Positions 1 to 8,288 of a DNA stretch of 47,446 bases are shown here, in pieces; position 1 is the stretch's first letter; the number at the start of each line of letters is the position of its first letter. The stretch spans positions 1 to 47,446 of the forward strand of contig JANQFF010000131.1 of the NCBI GenBank assembly GCA_028277965.1. The letters are read 5' to 3'. This DNA is from Pseudomonadales bacterium. GTDB lineage: Bacteria; Pseudomonadota; Gammaproteobacteria; Pseudomonadales; Azotimanducaceae. A program made the position numbers and the translations under genes. The notes under the pieces were generated by a model. That model did no database searches and was not told the origin of the DNA. It saw only the letters and a list, made by a program, of their open reading frames with translations.

Positions 1-410
1 GGGTAGGTGCCTGCGGCTGAGAGGACAAACTGCCCGCTCATGCAGTGGCCAACCGTGCCAACGAGGCCTCCGGCAACATCGAGCCCGTCGAGGTAGTCGA
101 GGACGCCCTGGGTGTCACGCATGATCATCTCGTTGGTCAGCTTGCCTCCCATCGCAAACATCTTCTGCAGTTCCTCCTCGCCTTTTCGGAGATCAAAACG
201 GACCTTGCCCTCACGGTAATAGAGGTCGGGGAGAACACAGAGGAAGCCGTCATTTGCGAAACGCCTTGCCATATCGCGGAGCTCTTCACGGATGCCGGGT
301 ATGTCCATGTAGAGGATGACCGGAGCAAACGGACCCTCACCGTCCGGGTGAGCGACGAAACAGTCCATGGTGCCGTCGGGTGTCGGCACATCAAAGTTGT
401 AAGTGTGCAT
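1..410 (-). CDS. Dienelactone hydrolase family protein (3' end cut by window edge)
   Basis: The reading frame starts at ATG 408-410 (MHTYNFDVPTPDG) and runs off the left edge after about 136 residues. It has the dienelactone-hydrolase layout: an early strand followed by VILYMDIPGIREELRDMARR, then VLPDLYYREG, and the nucleophile elbow GHCMSGQ with Cys in place of Ser, as is typical of this alpha/beta-hydrolase family. The family hydrolyses enol-lactones or related esters, classically in the chlorocatechol/modified ortho-cleavage pathway. The catalytic Asp and His would lie beyond the window. It is 28 bases downstream of the SDR gene on the same strand and probably in one operon with it and the NTF2-like gene. 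Substrate unknown. Confidence 0.85.
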   Translation of the reverse strand, partial: MHTYNFDVPTPDGTMDCFVAHPDGEGPFAPVILYMDIPGIREELRDMARRFANDGFLCVLPDLYYREGKVRFDLRKGEEELQKMFAMGGKLTNEMIMRDTQGVLDYLDGLDVAGGLVGTVGHCMSGQFVLSAAGTY

Positions 411-438
411 TTGTTATTCCATAGGTAGTTGAGGCAGT

Positions 439-1221
439 TCAGCCCATGCGCATTCCGCCGGAAATGGTCAGCGTTTGACCCGTCATGCCATCTGACTCGG
501 AGCTGCCGAGATAAACTGCGAGGTGGGCAATCTCGTCGGGTTCGAGGAAACGGCCCAGGGGGATGCGGGCGTAGGACTGTTGTTTGAGTTCATCCAGCGT
601 GATGCCCTGTCGTTCTGCGTGGACCGCGAAGTTCTGCACCATGTCGGTCTCGACCATGCCCGGACAGATGGCATTTACGTTGATGCCGTGTGGTCCGTTC
701 TCCAGTGCCGCGCAGCGAGTCATGCCAACAACGGCATGTTTGGACGTGTTGTAGGCAGCCTGGTTTGGGCTTTCCCACTTGCCCGCGGTGGATGCGATGT
801 TGACGATCTTGCCTCCACCTCGTTGTTGCATGTGTTCGAGCCCAAGCTGCATCAACCGGAAAACCGCGTAGACGTTCACTTTCATGAGCTGGTCGAACTC
901 GGCCATGGAATACCGGGTAAATGGTTTGCCGATGTAGATTCCGGCGTTGTTGACGAGGATGTCGACACCACCGCGCCATTCGACGGCTGATTGAAAGAGA
1001 TTATCCAGTGCATCCAGCTCGGTGACATCACAGGCCACTGTTTCCAGCTCAACGCCGTGTTCCGAAACTGCTGAGGTGACGCCTTCCAGGCCCTCGAGGG
1101 TCGTGGCTGTCAGGAAAACGCTGGCGCCTTCAGCAGCATAAGCTTCTGCAATTGACCTTCCGATACCGCGACTTGCGCCAGTGATGAGAGCTGTTTTTCC
1201 AGCGAGTCGCTCACTACTCAC
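439..1221 (-). CDS. SDR family NAD(P)-dependent oxidoreductase
   Basis: A 260-residue classical short-chain dehydrogenase. Visible motifs are the cofactor loop TGASRGIG (residues 14-21), NNAG (91-94), the catalytic Ser around 144, and YxxxK as Y157-K161 (YNTSK), with N115 completing the tetrad. The C-terminal DGMTGQTLTISGGMRMG is the usual SDR ending. It is expected to oxidise or reduce a hydroxyl/keto group in the cytoplasm; similarity to 3-hydroxybutyrate and 3-oxoacyl reductases does not fix the substrate. The start overlaps the end of the upstream NTF2-like gene by 8 bases, which suggests translational coupling. Confidence 0.93.
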   Translation of the reverse strand: MSSERLAGKTALITGASRGIGRSIAEAYAAEGASVFLTATTLEGLEGVTSAVSEHGVELETVACDVTELDALDNLFQSAVEWRGGVDILVNNAGIYIGKPFTRYSMAEFDQLMKVNVYAVFRLMQLGLEHMQQRGGGKIVNIASTAGKWESPNQAAYNTSKHAVVGMTRCAALENGPHGINVNAICPGMVETDMVQNFAVHAERQGITLDELKQQSYARIPLGRFLEPDEIAHLAVYLGSSESDGMTGQTLTISGGMRMG

Positions 1222-1756
1222 GGATTTTGACTTCGCCTGAAGAGACCTGGTGTAAGGTCATGTCGTAAATCTGCCAGCCCGTTTCCGTTTTGCGTACTTT
1301 GTCTTCGTACGTGCCGATGAAGATATAGGTGACTCCTGTCGGACGTTCATGCCAGGCGTTGAGATAACTCTCCATGTGCGCTTCGTCTCCATTGATGTCA
1401 ACGAGCTGTGTGCCAATCAGGTGCTGCGTGGAGACGTAGACTGACAGCGCTTCTTCGACAACGTCCACCCACCCGTCAGGACCGGTCGCCGTGAGTCCGA
1501 TCTTACCGTCAGCAATCGTGCGTATTTCGGCATCCGGCGTGAAGATACGGTGGTAGATCGCTCGTCCGGCCTCGAGGTCGCCTGCGTTGCCGGTCCCGAT
1601 GAGATCGGTTGCTTTGCCATAGAGGCGGCGCAGGTACTCGATATCCTGGCGGTCTATCGTTTCGAGCATGGTGTCTTGCACGTTGGTGTCTCCTGTTGCG
1701 GGCAAACTGAGTGTAGACATTACCGTGAGCCCCAGCGCCAGCAGAAATGCCTTCAT
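1214..1756 (-). CDS. Exported NTF2/SnoaL-like protein
   Basis: A 180-residue protein with an N-terminal signal peptide (MKAFLLALGLTVMSTLSLPATG, likely cleaved near residue 22). The mature part has the NTF2/SnoaL cone-fold pattern: a helix with DIEYLRRLYGKATDLI, a FTPDAEIRTI strand, then SYLNAWHERP and a TGWQIYDMTLH strand. SnoaL-like proteins include ketosteroid-isomerase-like enzymes and binding proteins, so the fold does not give the reaction. The signal peptide is unusual for this family and suggests a periplasmic location. It is first in a minus-strand operon with the SDR and dienelactone hydrolase genes and is divergent from the gene at 1845. Confidence 0.8.
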   Translation of the reverse strand: MKAFLLALGLTVMSTLSLPATGDTNVQDTMLETIDRQDIEYLRRLYGKATDLIGTGNAGDLEAGRAIYHRIFTPDAEIRTIADGKIGLTATGPDGWVDVVEEALSVYVSTQHLIGTQLVDINGDEAHMESYLNAWHERPTGVTYIFIGTYEDKVRKTETGWQIYDMTLHQVSSGEVKIRE

Positions 1757-1844
1757 TGTTGTGTCCTTTTGTTTAGAATCGAGATCATGTGCGATTCACG
1801 CGACGTCGACAACCATACCTGAGACGACGCGCCTGACAGGCCTG

Positions 1845-2213
1845 GTGGTAAAGGGGGAAGACAAACTGATCATTGTGGTAGCTGCGCTCGAGTTTGAGAC
1901 GCAAGACAGTCGCGACCGCGCTGTGGAGCTGACGAAAGACGTTCAGATGGCAACACGCGTGGAGGAAGAGGGGTGCCGTGACTACTGCTTTGCACCGGAC
2001 CCGTCGGTCCCGACGCGCATCCAGGTCTATGAGCTGTGGGAAAGCAGTGAAACGCTGGCGGCTCACTTCAAACACCCCAATTACGACAAAATGGTTGAGC
2101 TGCTCGGCGACGCGGGTATCAAAGAAAGCATCAACCAGGCCTATCTCGTTGAGCGCGGGGAGCCTGTGTATGGCCCAAATGGCGAGCGCAAAGAGGCGTT
2201 CTTTCAGGATTAG
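1845..2213 (+). CDS. Putative quinol monooxygenase (ABM domain)
   Basis: The protein core KLIIVVAALEFETQDSRD, EEGCRDYCFAPD, IQVYELWESSETLAAHFK is the antibiotic-biosynthesis-monooxygenase (YgiN-like) dimeric alpha-beta fold, with the typical aromatic-rich middle strands. The open frame extends upstream to 1668, but that part is antisense to the NTF2-like gene and reads as non-coding. The domain begins near 1866. I chose GTG 1845 (122 residues); CTG 1866, which has GGGGGAAG just upstream, is an alternative. Family members oxidise quinols or act as small cofactor-free monooxygenases. It precedes an amidohydrolase by 44 bases, so the two are probably co-transcribed. Confidence 0.75.
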   Translation: MVKGEDKLIIVVAALEFETQDSRDRAVELTKDVQMATRVEEEGCRDYCFAPDPSVPTRIQVYELWESSETLAAHFKHPNYDKMVELLGDAGIKESINQAYLVERGEPVYGPNGERKEAFFQD

Positions 2214-2257
2214 TACCAGGGTCACAAAAAGGAATCAGACAGACAGAAGAACCAGAA

Positions 2258-3481
2258 ATGTCACACCGGGTGTATGAAAATGCGCGCCTGTTTCCAGGCG
2301 TGGACGAGACTGTAATCGACAACGGCGCATTGTGGGTCGAAGGTGAGAAGATCCTCTTTGCCGGTTCAACCAACGCTTTGCCACAGGTGCCCGGCGACGC
2401 AGAGCGTGTAAACGTCGAAGGTCGTTTTGTCATGCCGGGCATGACCGAAACACACGCGCACCTCTCCTTCGCAGATGCAAGCCCTTTCGCCATCGGTGAA
2501 ACGCCGGTTGAGCAGGCCACGATTACAGCGGTTCGTAACGCCCGGCTCATGCTGCAGGCCGGGTTTACTTCAGCCATCAGCTTTGGCTCAACCTACAAGA
2601 TCGATGTGGCGCTGCGCCAGGCGATCAACAGTGGTCAGCTGCCGGGACCCAGAATGCTGGCCGCCGGCCGGGATCTGGGCGCCACTGCCAGCAATGTCGA
2701 TTCACCGGGTGGATTGAGTCAGATAGCTGACGGTCCGTGGGCCTTACGCAAAGCGGTTCGGGAACAGCGCAAGATCGGTGTCGATGTTGTGAAAATCTTC
2801 GTGGACGGCGAAGCCATCAATCCTCAAAACCCGCCTGGGGAACTGTCCTTCACCGATGAAGAAGTGGGGGCCATCATTGATGAAGCACACCGACGTAAGA
2901 TGCGCGTCGCATGTCACGCGCGCTCCGCTGCTGCCGTCAAACAGGCAGTTCGTGCAGGTGTCGACTTTGTCGGGCACGCCAACTACCTCGACGATGAGGC
3001 GGTGGACCTCCTGGCTGAACACAAAGACCGGATTGTTGTGGGGCCTGCGATCGCCTGGGAGGTTCAGTATCTCGCCCAATGTGAATCGTTAGGTATCTCT
3101 CGCGAAACGGTCATCGCCCAGGGGTACGAAGAGGAAATTGAAGCGACCGTTGTGACGGTCGGGAAACTCCGCGAAGCTGGTGTCCGCCTCGTCGTCGGAG
3201 GAGATTACGGTATCAGCATTGCACCGCACGGCACCTACGCCAAAGATCTCGAGTACTTTGTGGATCTATTCGACATGCCACCAGCGGAAGCGCTTCTATG
3301 TGCAACTCGCAATGGCGGGCGGGCCATGGACCCGAACGGCAGCCTCGGTACGCTCGAAGAAGATACCCTGGCCGATTTCCTGGTCGTCGATGGCGATCCG
3401 ATCGGTGATATCACGTGTCTGCAGGATCATGGCAAGCTCGAGGTTTATAAAGGCGGGGAGCGTTTCAGCGCCGCTGCCTGA
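2258..3481 (+). CDS. Amidohydrolase family protein (imidazolonepropionase/prolidase-like)
   Basis: A 407-residue metal-dependent hydrolase with a complete TIM-barrel ligand set: H66 and H68 (THAHLS), K179 as the probable carbamylated lysine (VDVVKIFVDG), H220 (VACHARS), H240 (GHANYLDD) and D316 (VVGGDYGIS). The flanking small beta-sandwich (N-terminal VWVEGEKILFAG-like strand and C-terminal DFLVVDGDPIGDI) is typical of the family. It probably hydrolyses a cyclic or linear amide in the cytoplasm. No signal peptide is seen. It ends just before an inverted pair of REP-like repeats, facing the convergent GST gene. The exact substrate cannot be read from the sequence. Confidence 0.9.
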   Translation: MSHRVYENARLFPGVDETVIDNGALWVEGEKILFAGSTNALPQVPGDAERVNVEGRFVMPGMTETHAHLSFADASPFAIGETPVEQATITAVRNARLMLQAGFTSAISFGSTYKIDVALRQAINSGQLPGPRMLAAGRDLGATASNVDSPGGLSQIADGPWALRKAVREQRKIGVDVVKIFVDGEAINPQNPPGELSFTDEEVGAIIDEAHRRKMRVACHARSAAAVKQAVRAGVDFVGHANYLDDEAVDLLAEHKDRIVVGPAIAWEVQYLAQCESLGISRETVIAQGYEEEIEATVVTVGKLREAGVRLVVGGDYGISIAPHGTYAKDLEYFVDLFDMPPAEALLCATRNGGRAMDPNGSLGTLEEDTLADFLVVDGDPIGDITCLQDHGKLEVYKGGERFSAAA

Positions 3482-3501
3482 AACAGCAAGCTTCCTGACT
3501 C

Positions 3502-3572
3502 TGTAGGAGCGGCTCCAGCCGCGATTTCCTCTAAGCCAGGATAGTCCAATCGCGGCTGAAGCCGCTCCTACA
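3502..3572. repeat. Inverted pair of REP-like palindromes
   Basis: A 23-base unit TGTAGGAGCGGCTCCAGCCG+CGA lies at 3502-3524. Its near-perfect inverse (TCGCGGCTGAAGCCGCTCC+TACA) lies at 3550-3572, with a 25-base spacer. Each unit also folds on itself (GCGGCT/AGCCGC). The pair fills the gap between two convergent genes, where it could act as a bidirectional transcription end or mRNA 3' stabiliser. The same core recurs at 5571, 22076, 26762 and 29120 and resembles REP sequences found in other gammaproteobacteria such as Pseudomonas. Confidence 0.85.
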
Positions 3573-3584
3573 CAGGAAACGTCT

Positions 3585-4184
3585 TTATTCGTACCAATCT
3601 GCGGGATGGGTCTCCCGATAAGCCGGCCTCGCCTGGAGCCGTTTGATGTAACGGGCGATTTTTTCGGAAGGATCCGGCAGCCAGCCAAATCTCACGGCAA
3701 AGTCGAGCGTGCCGCCGTACACGACGTCCGCGGCGGTGAACGCCTCTCCCATTGCCCAGCCTTCATCCGGTGTCATCACCTCGATGGTGTTCAGGCATCG
3801 CTCCATGTCACCAAATCCCGCGGATTCGGGGGAAATCCCTGATATGTCAGCCTGGGCCACGGTGAACATGGGTTCGAGGGTCGTGCCGGGGAAAAAGAGA
3901 TACCGGTAGTACTTTGCGCGCTCGGGTGTTCCGGTGGATGGCGCCATGCCCTTGTCCGGGTATTTGTCCGCCAGGTAGGCGCAGATGGCTGCAGTTTCCG
4001 TGACGATGTTGCCTTCGTCTTCCAGGGCCGGGACTTTGCCCATCGGATTGACAGCGATGTATGCCGGTTCACGGTTCTCCCCGTTTGGAAAATCGATAAC
4101 AACCGGTTCGTAGCTGGCATCCAGTTCCGTCAGCATCCAGTGGGTTGTGACGCCTCGGCTCATGGGATGAAAGTAGTGTTTCAT
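3585..4184 (-). CDS. Glutathione S-transferase family protein
   Basis: A 199-residue GST. The N-terminal thioredoxin-like domain has MKHYFHPMSRG, then NPMGKVPALEDEG (cis-Pro loop) and the glutathione-binding TETAAICAYLADKYPD. The C-terminal helical domain has FTAADVVYGGTLDFA. Translation could begin 13 codons upstream, but ATG 4182-4184 has an excellent AAGGAAGG ribosome site six bases before it, so that start is chosen. It probably conjugates glutathione to electrophilic intermediates or isomerises them. It lies 66 bases downstream of the MFS gene on the same strand, which hints at detoxification linked to export. Confidence 0.92.
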   Translation of the reverse strand: MKHYFHPMSRGVTTHWMLTELDASYEPVVIDFPNGENREPAYIAVNPMGKVPALEDEGNIVTETAAICAYLADKYPDKGMAPSTGTPERAKYYRYLFFPGTTLEPMFTVAQADISGISPESAGFGDMERCLNTIEVMTPDEGWAMGEAFTAADVVYGGTLDFAVRFGWLPDPSEKIARYIKRLQARPAYRETHPADWYE

Positions 4185-4250
4185 ACGTACCTTCCTTAAA
4201 TTGCTTTGATTCGATTCTGGCATACGCTTCCTGACACCGTCGTGTCAGTA

Positions 4251-5492
4251 TCACGCCCGCCAGATCTGTCTGCGTGTCAGGAGGATCGCAACCACCGCAA
4301 CGGTTGTCACAACTGCCATTGCCGGAAACAGTACCTGAAGTGTCAGCCACTGGGCAGCCAGCGCTACAGGCATGGTCATCAGCTGGGCAAAACCCATGTT
4401 GAGCTGAAAGATGCTCATAATTCGACCGCGAACCTCGTTGGGGACCAGCTGCTGGATGAGGATCGTGCTGGAAACGGTGGTCACTGTCATGCCGATGCCG
4501 AGACCGAGATTTCCGATCACCGCATTGACGACCGTGTCACTGCCGACGAAAACGAAAAACGAGAGGCAGAACGTGATTGCGCCAAATACAATCAGGCGCC
4601 CTCGACGCTGGATGTCTGAAAAGTGTGTCAGGAACAACGCGGCGATGAGTGAGCCCAGTCCCCAGGTCATCACCACGTACCCGAGGTCGCGCGTGGCGAC
4701 ACCGACCACTGTCGTGATCCAGGTGGGTCCAAGGTTGGCTGTTGCCGGAAAGCCGAGTCCCATCATGGTGATCAGCACGACAATGATCCAGAGCACAACA
4801 GGATGACCGCGTGCGTAGGAGAGCCCGGCGCGTACGTCACGTATGGCCTCGGAGATACCATATCGACGCTCAGATACCTGCGATTGATCTCTCTGCGGCG
4901 AATAAGCCATCAGCGCGAGAAATACGATGACAGCGAGATGGCCAAGTACGCTGAAAAAATACGCGCCGCCAAAACCAAAGCCATCGATGATGAAACCGGT
5001 ACCGAACATCGCGATCGGCATCGCAAGTTGTCCAGCGACCTGGTTCAGCGACATACCCGCAGGGGTGAGCTCCGGCCCCAGGATGTCCGGGACAATCGCC
5101 ATCCGGGTTGGGATGTCGATAGCCTGCAGACCTGCGCTAAAGAAGGTGAGGCTGAAGAACACCGCGAACCCGACCAGCGACGTCACGTTCACATACATTA
5201 AAAGGGCAATGGCGAGGGTCGATATCACCAGCAGGGTTTGAGTCGCCAGAAGCAGCCTGCGTCGGTCGAAGCGGTCAGCGAGGGCACCACCGTAGAGCCC
5301 GAAGACAAGCGCGCCCGCCCCGCGACTGGCACCGATCAGGGCTACCAGAATGAGCCAGATGTCCTCTGGCGCGTACGCCTGCACCCAGAGGATCTGGGTG
5401 AGGAACTGTAACGGGTTGAGAAGCTGACCCAGCGCAAACCCACCAAGCAGCAGCCGGTAGTTCGGGTTGGACAGAGGACCTGGGTTGGACAT
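4251..5492 (-). CDS. MFS transporter (EntS/MFS_3 type)
   Basis: A 413-residue multi-spanning membrane protein, about 12 hydrophobic segments, with the major-facilitator signature between segments 2 and 3 (GGALADRFDRRRLLL) and the pseudo-repeat FSDIQRRGRL in the second half. Features such as the substitution-rich IPTRMAIVPDILGPELTPAG loop resemble the enterobactin-exporter-like MFS_3 branch. It is expected to export a small molecule across the inner membrane. The last C-terminal residues are basic (TRRQIWRA). Its upstream region (5493-5583) contains a hairpin/REP composite, so it may have its own transcript or be attenuated relative to the ligase operon. Confidence 0.9.
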   Translation of the reverse strand: MSNPGPLSNPNYRLLLGGFALGQLLNPLQFLTQILWVQAYAPEDIWLILVALIGASRGAGALVFGLYGGALADRFDRRRLLLATQTLLVISTLAIALLMYVNVTSLVGFAVFFSLTFFSAGLQAIDIPTRMAIVPDILGPELTPAGMSLNQVAGQLAMPIAMFGTGFIIDGFGFGGAYFFSVLGHLAVIVFLALMAYSPQRDQSQVSERRYGISEAIRDVRAGLSYARGHPVVLWIIVVLITMMGLGFPATANLGPTWITTVVGVATRDLGYVVMTWGLGSLIAALFLTHFSDIQRRGRLIVFGAITFCLSFFVFVGSDTVVNAVIGNLGLGIGMTVTTVSSTILIQQLVPNEVRGRIMSIFQLNMGFAQLMTMPVALAAQWLTLQVLFPAMAVVTTVAVVAILLTRRQIWRA

Positions 5493-5533
5493 CGAGCCAG
5501 TCTACCTGAGGTAAATTGCAGGCTGTGACCAAA

Positions 5534-5593
5534 TCGCGGCCCTACAGAGATAGAAAGATCCAGCTATCTCTGTAGGAGCGGCTTTAGCCGCGA
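5534..5593. repeat. REP-like composite with a perfect 12-bp hairpin
   Basis: The full REP-like unit is at 5571-5593 (TGTAGGAGCGGCTTTAGCCG+CGA). A shortened inverse unit TCGCGGCCCTACA is at 5534-5546. Between them CTACAGAGATAG (5542-5553) and CTATCTCTGTAG (5564-5575) are a perfect inverted repeat with a 10-base loop. The REP runs into the coding end of the acyl-CoA ligase: its bases CGCGGCTAA (minus strand) encode Arg-Gly-stop. The structure lies between that gene and the downstream MFS gene and could end or thin out the transcript. Confidence 0.75.
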
Positions 5594-7080
5594 TGAGTTT
5601 GGAGTTGATCGCGCAGCTCGAATTTCAGCACCTTGCCCATCGCGTTGCGCGGCAGGGACTCGAAGAACCGCACGCCACGCGGGTGTTTAAAACGGGCAAG
5701 TTTCCCCTCAAAGCGGTTGAGTAACTCTGCTTCGCTGAGTTCTACACCTTCACGTAATACCACACAGGCGATGGCCACTTCTCCCCAGCGTTCGTCCGGT
5801 TGGCCAACCACGGCATACTCTGCGAGCTCGGGCATGTCAGCCAGCACGTTCTCGAGTTCAGCCGGATAGAGATTCTCGCCACCTGAGATGATGACGTCTT
5901 TCTTGCGGTCGTCGATGTAGTAGAAGCCTTCGTTGTCCACGTGCCCGATGTCACCTGTGTGGAACCAGTCACCGCTGAAGACATTGCTGCTCTGTTGGGG
6001 GTCGTCGAAGTACTCAGTGAGGAGATTGGGCCCCCGCAGGAGTATTTCCCCGCGTTCGCCATCAGCGACGTCGTTCCCCTCGTCATCGACAATGCGTGCC
6101 TGACAGTGCATGGCGGGTTTCCCCGCGGCACCCTTCTTGCGCTGGGTATCAGCAATCGGGAGGCAGATAGCCGTCGGGGCACTTTCTGTCATGCCGTAAA
6201 TCTGTGTCGCGGGTACGCCACGATCATGCCAGACATCGAGCAGCGCATCCGGGACGGTGGACGATCCGGTTCCGACCATCCTGAGGCAGGACAGATCCGT
6301 GTTCTGCCACAGAGGATGATCGACCAGGGCCTGAATGATAGCGGGCACCGCCAGGAACATGGTTGGCCGCAATGTCTGGATAGCCTGCAAGGTTTCCCCC
6401 GGGTCGAAGCGCTGCAGCAGAGTTACCCTGGCACCCACGTAGAAGGCCGGTGTGGTCTGGATATTCAGTCCGCCCGAGTGAAACAGCGGCAGGACTGACA
6501 ACACATGGTCCAGCGCCCTCATTTCCTGGGCATGTATCGCATTGAGCGCGTTATAGAACAGTGCGCGCTGCTGGTGCACGACACCTTTGGGTTTCCCGGT
6601 GGTCCCCGAGGTGTAGATCAGCAGAACCCTGGAATCGAGATTGCCCACTTCTTCATATCTGATCGCCTCCACCTTCCCTTGAGCGAGATCGTCCAGGCGA
6701 GCGATTCCAAGGCCGGGGAGTTGCGCTGCCAGATCCCGGGCCGTCCCTGCAAACTCGTCTTCATAGAAAAGCTGTGTCGCCCTGGCGTGTTCCAGGATCC
6801 ACTTGTGCTCGGGTGTGGCAAGGCGGTTGTTCAGTGGCAGCAGGGAACAGCCCAGACGGGCGCAGGCAAACAGGAGAAGGATGAGGTCCGGGGAGTTGAG
6901 GTCGAGGACCGCTATGTGATCCCCAGCTGTAATACCGAACTCGTCGACCAGAAGCTGAGCGCGATTGTCGACAGCGGCATCCATCTCGCTGTAGGTATAA
7001 ACCTCAGCACCCATGTCCAGCGCTAAACGGTCTCCCGCCCAGTTAGCGTTGTAACGAATCCAATCTCCCAGACCGTTCAT
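5584..7080 (-). CDS. Class I adenylate-forming acyl-CoA ligase
   Basis: A 498-residue AMP-binding enzyme that activates a carboxylic acid as acyl-AMP and then acyl-CoA. Visible motifs: the phosphate loop YTSGTTGKPKG, the YGMTESAP adenine motif, GDWFHTGDIGH with the ribose-binding Asp, the hinge YYIDDRKKDVIISGGENLYP and the C-terminal catalytic Lys in GKVLKFELR. The frame is open 31 codons upstream, but ATG 7078-7080 overlaps the stop of the acyl-CoA-dehydrogenase-like gene (ATGA), so this is taken as the start. Length fits medium/long-chain or aryl ligases. The last two codons and stop come from a REP-like repeat. Confidence 0.93.
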   Translation of the reverse strand: MNGLGDWIRYNANWAGDRLALDMGAEVYTYSEMDAAVDNRAQLLVDEFGITAGDHIAVLDLNSPDLILLLFACARLGCSLLPLNNRLATPEHKWILEHARATQLFYEDEFAGTARDLAAQLPGLGIARLDDLAQGKVEAIRYEEVGNLDSRVLLIYTSGTTGKPKGVVHQQRALFYNALNAIHAQEMRALDHVLSVLPLFHSGGLNIQTTPAFYVGARVTLLQRFDPGETLQAIQTLRPTMFLAVPAIIQALVDHPLWQNTDLSCLRMVGTGSSTVPDALLDVWHDRGVPATQIYGMTESAPTAICLPIADTQRKKGAAGKPAMHCQARIVDDEGNDVADGERGEILLRGPNLLTEYFDDPQQSSNVFSGDWFHTGDIGHVDNEGFYYIDDRKKDVIISGGENLYPAELENVLADMPELAEYAVVGQPDERWGEVAIACVVLREGVELSEAELLNRFEGKLARFKHPRGVRFFESLPRNAMGKVLKFELRDQLQTHRG

Positions 7081-8285
7081 GCCCCGGCTTGAGTTCCCCA
7101 GTCTTTGAGGCTTTCGGAACCAAGACGTTCGACACAGGTATCCGGTGTCCAGGGGAGCATCAACGATCCGCACCGGGAATCCCGGTACAACTGTTCCAGG
7201 CGCATGTGTTTGAAGATCGAGCGTCCTCCGCAGACACGGATGGCTTCCCGGCAGAGTTCGTTTGCCGTCTCCATGACGGTGTACTGGGCCGCGTACGCCC
7301 GCTGGCGGTCTATGTGCGTGGGCTTGTAGCGCGCCTCGCTGATGACTCGCAAAAAAAGCGCCTCAGCCTGCTCGAGCCTGATGCGCATGTGGGCGACACC
7401 AAACTGCTTGATGGGGCTGTCGGCACTGCTGCTTCGGGGTGGGCCGCCCTCAATGTCTCCTTTGAGATAGTCGCAGGTGAACTGAAAGGCTGCGCGGGCG
7501 ATACCCATATAGGTAGGGCACAGTGTCATGAACATGTGTGGCCAGTCCCGGGCAGCATTGTAGTAGGCGCCAACCGGTAATAACTGAGCGGTGTCAGGCA
7601 CGAAGACATTTTCGAACTTGAGGTTGCGTGACGCCGTGGCACGCATGCCGAGAACGTCCCAATCACCATCGATGCTGAAACCATCAGCGTCCCCTGGAAT
7701 AGCCAGGAACATGGTATTGGCGACATTGGCTTCACCATCACCGGCGAGCGTACACAACACGCCGTAGTAGTCAGCGTGTCCCGAGAGAGACGCAAAGTGT
7801 TTGCGTCCGTTCACCAGAAATCCCCCTTCAACTGGTTTCGCTTCTGTGCCGAATGGCGCTTTGCCCGCTGCCGCTGCGCTGTTCGGTTCGGAGAAGGGTT
7901 GGGCAAAAACGTGACCGTCTTCCAGGACACCTGTGTAGATGGCCGCGCGCCGATCGTTATGAATTGTCCGGTCCGCGTCGGACATGGGGAGATCGTCAGC
8001 AACGAATCCCGACCACATCATGGTTGCATTGTGCATGTTGAACGTCAGTGCCGTGGCGCCGCACCAGGTGCCGAGTTCTGCTGAGACCATGGCGTAGGTT
8101 GCATAGTCAGCACCAAGACCGCCGTATCGTTCAGGTATGGTCAGACCTAAGAAGCCCGCGTCCCGAAGGTCCGCATAGTTTTCGACAGGAAATCTGCCAT
8201 CCACGTCGTACTGGGAGGAACGAGCGAGGAATTTGTCACGTCCGAGTTCCCGCGCGATGCCTGTGAGTTCAGTCGTTTTGTCCAT
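7077..8285 (-). CDS. Acyl-CoA-dehydrogenase-fold flavoprotein
   Basis: A 402-residue protein of the acyl-CoA dehydrogenase superfamily. The N-terminal helices contain IPERYGGLGADYATYAMVSA, the middle beta domain has VNGRKHFASLSG and DWDVLGMRATASRN, and the C-terminal bundle ends YRDSRCGSLMLPWTPDTC. The beta-oxidation enzymes usually carry an I-x-E-G-T-like block after the YRD(A/S)R motif; here that stretch is GSLMLPWTPDTC without the catalytic Glu. It may therefore be a flavin monooxygenase of the DszC-like branch or a dehydrogenase with another base. It is overlapped by the ligase downstream (ATGA) and follows the alpha/beta hydrolase by three bases. Confidence 0.85.
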   Translation of the reverse strand: MDKTTELTGIARELGRDKFLARSSQYDVDGRFPVENYADLRDAGFLGLTIPERYGGLGADYATYAMVSAELGTWCGATALTFNMHNATMMWSGFVADDLPMSDADRTIHNDRRAAIYTGVLEDGHVFAQPFSEPNSAAAAGKAPFGTEAKPVEGGFLVNGRKHFASLSGHADYYGVLCTLAGDGEANVANTMFLAIPGDADGFSIDGDWDVLGMRATASRNLKFENVFVPDTAQLLPVGAYYNAARDWPHMFMTLCPTYMGIARAAFQFTCDYLKGDIEGGPPRSSSADSPIKQFGVAHMRIRLEQAEALFLRVISEARYKPTHIDRQRAYAAQYTVMETANELCREAIRVCGGRSIFKHMRLEQLYRDSRCGSLMLPWTPDTCVERLGSESLKDWGTQAGA

Positions 8286-8288
8286 TGT

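Noticed and set aside
1668-1844. Longer N-terminus for the quinol-monooxygenase-like protein
   Set aside because: It overlaps the divergent NTF2-like gene antisense and the domain starts only near 1866.
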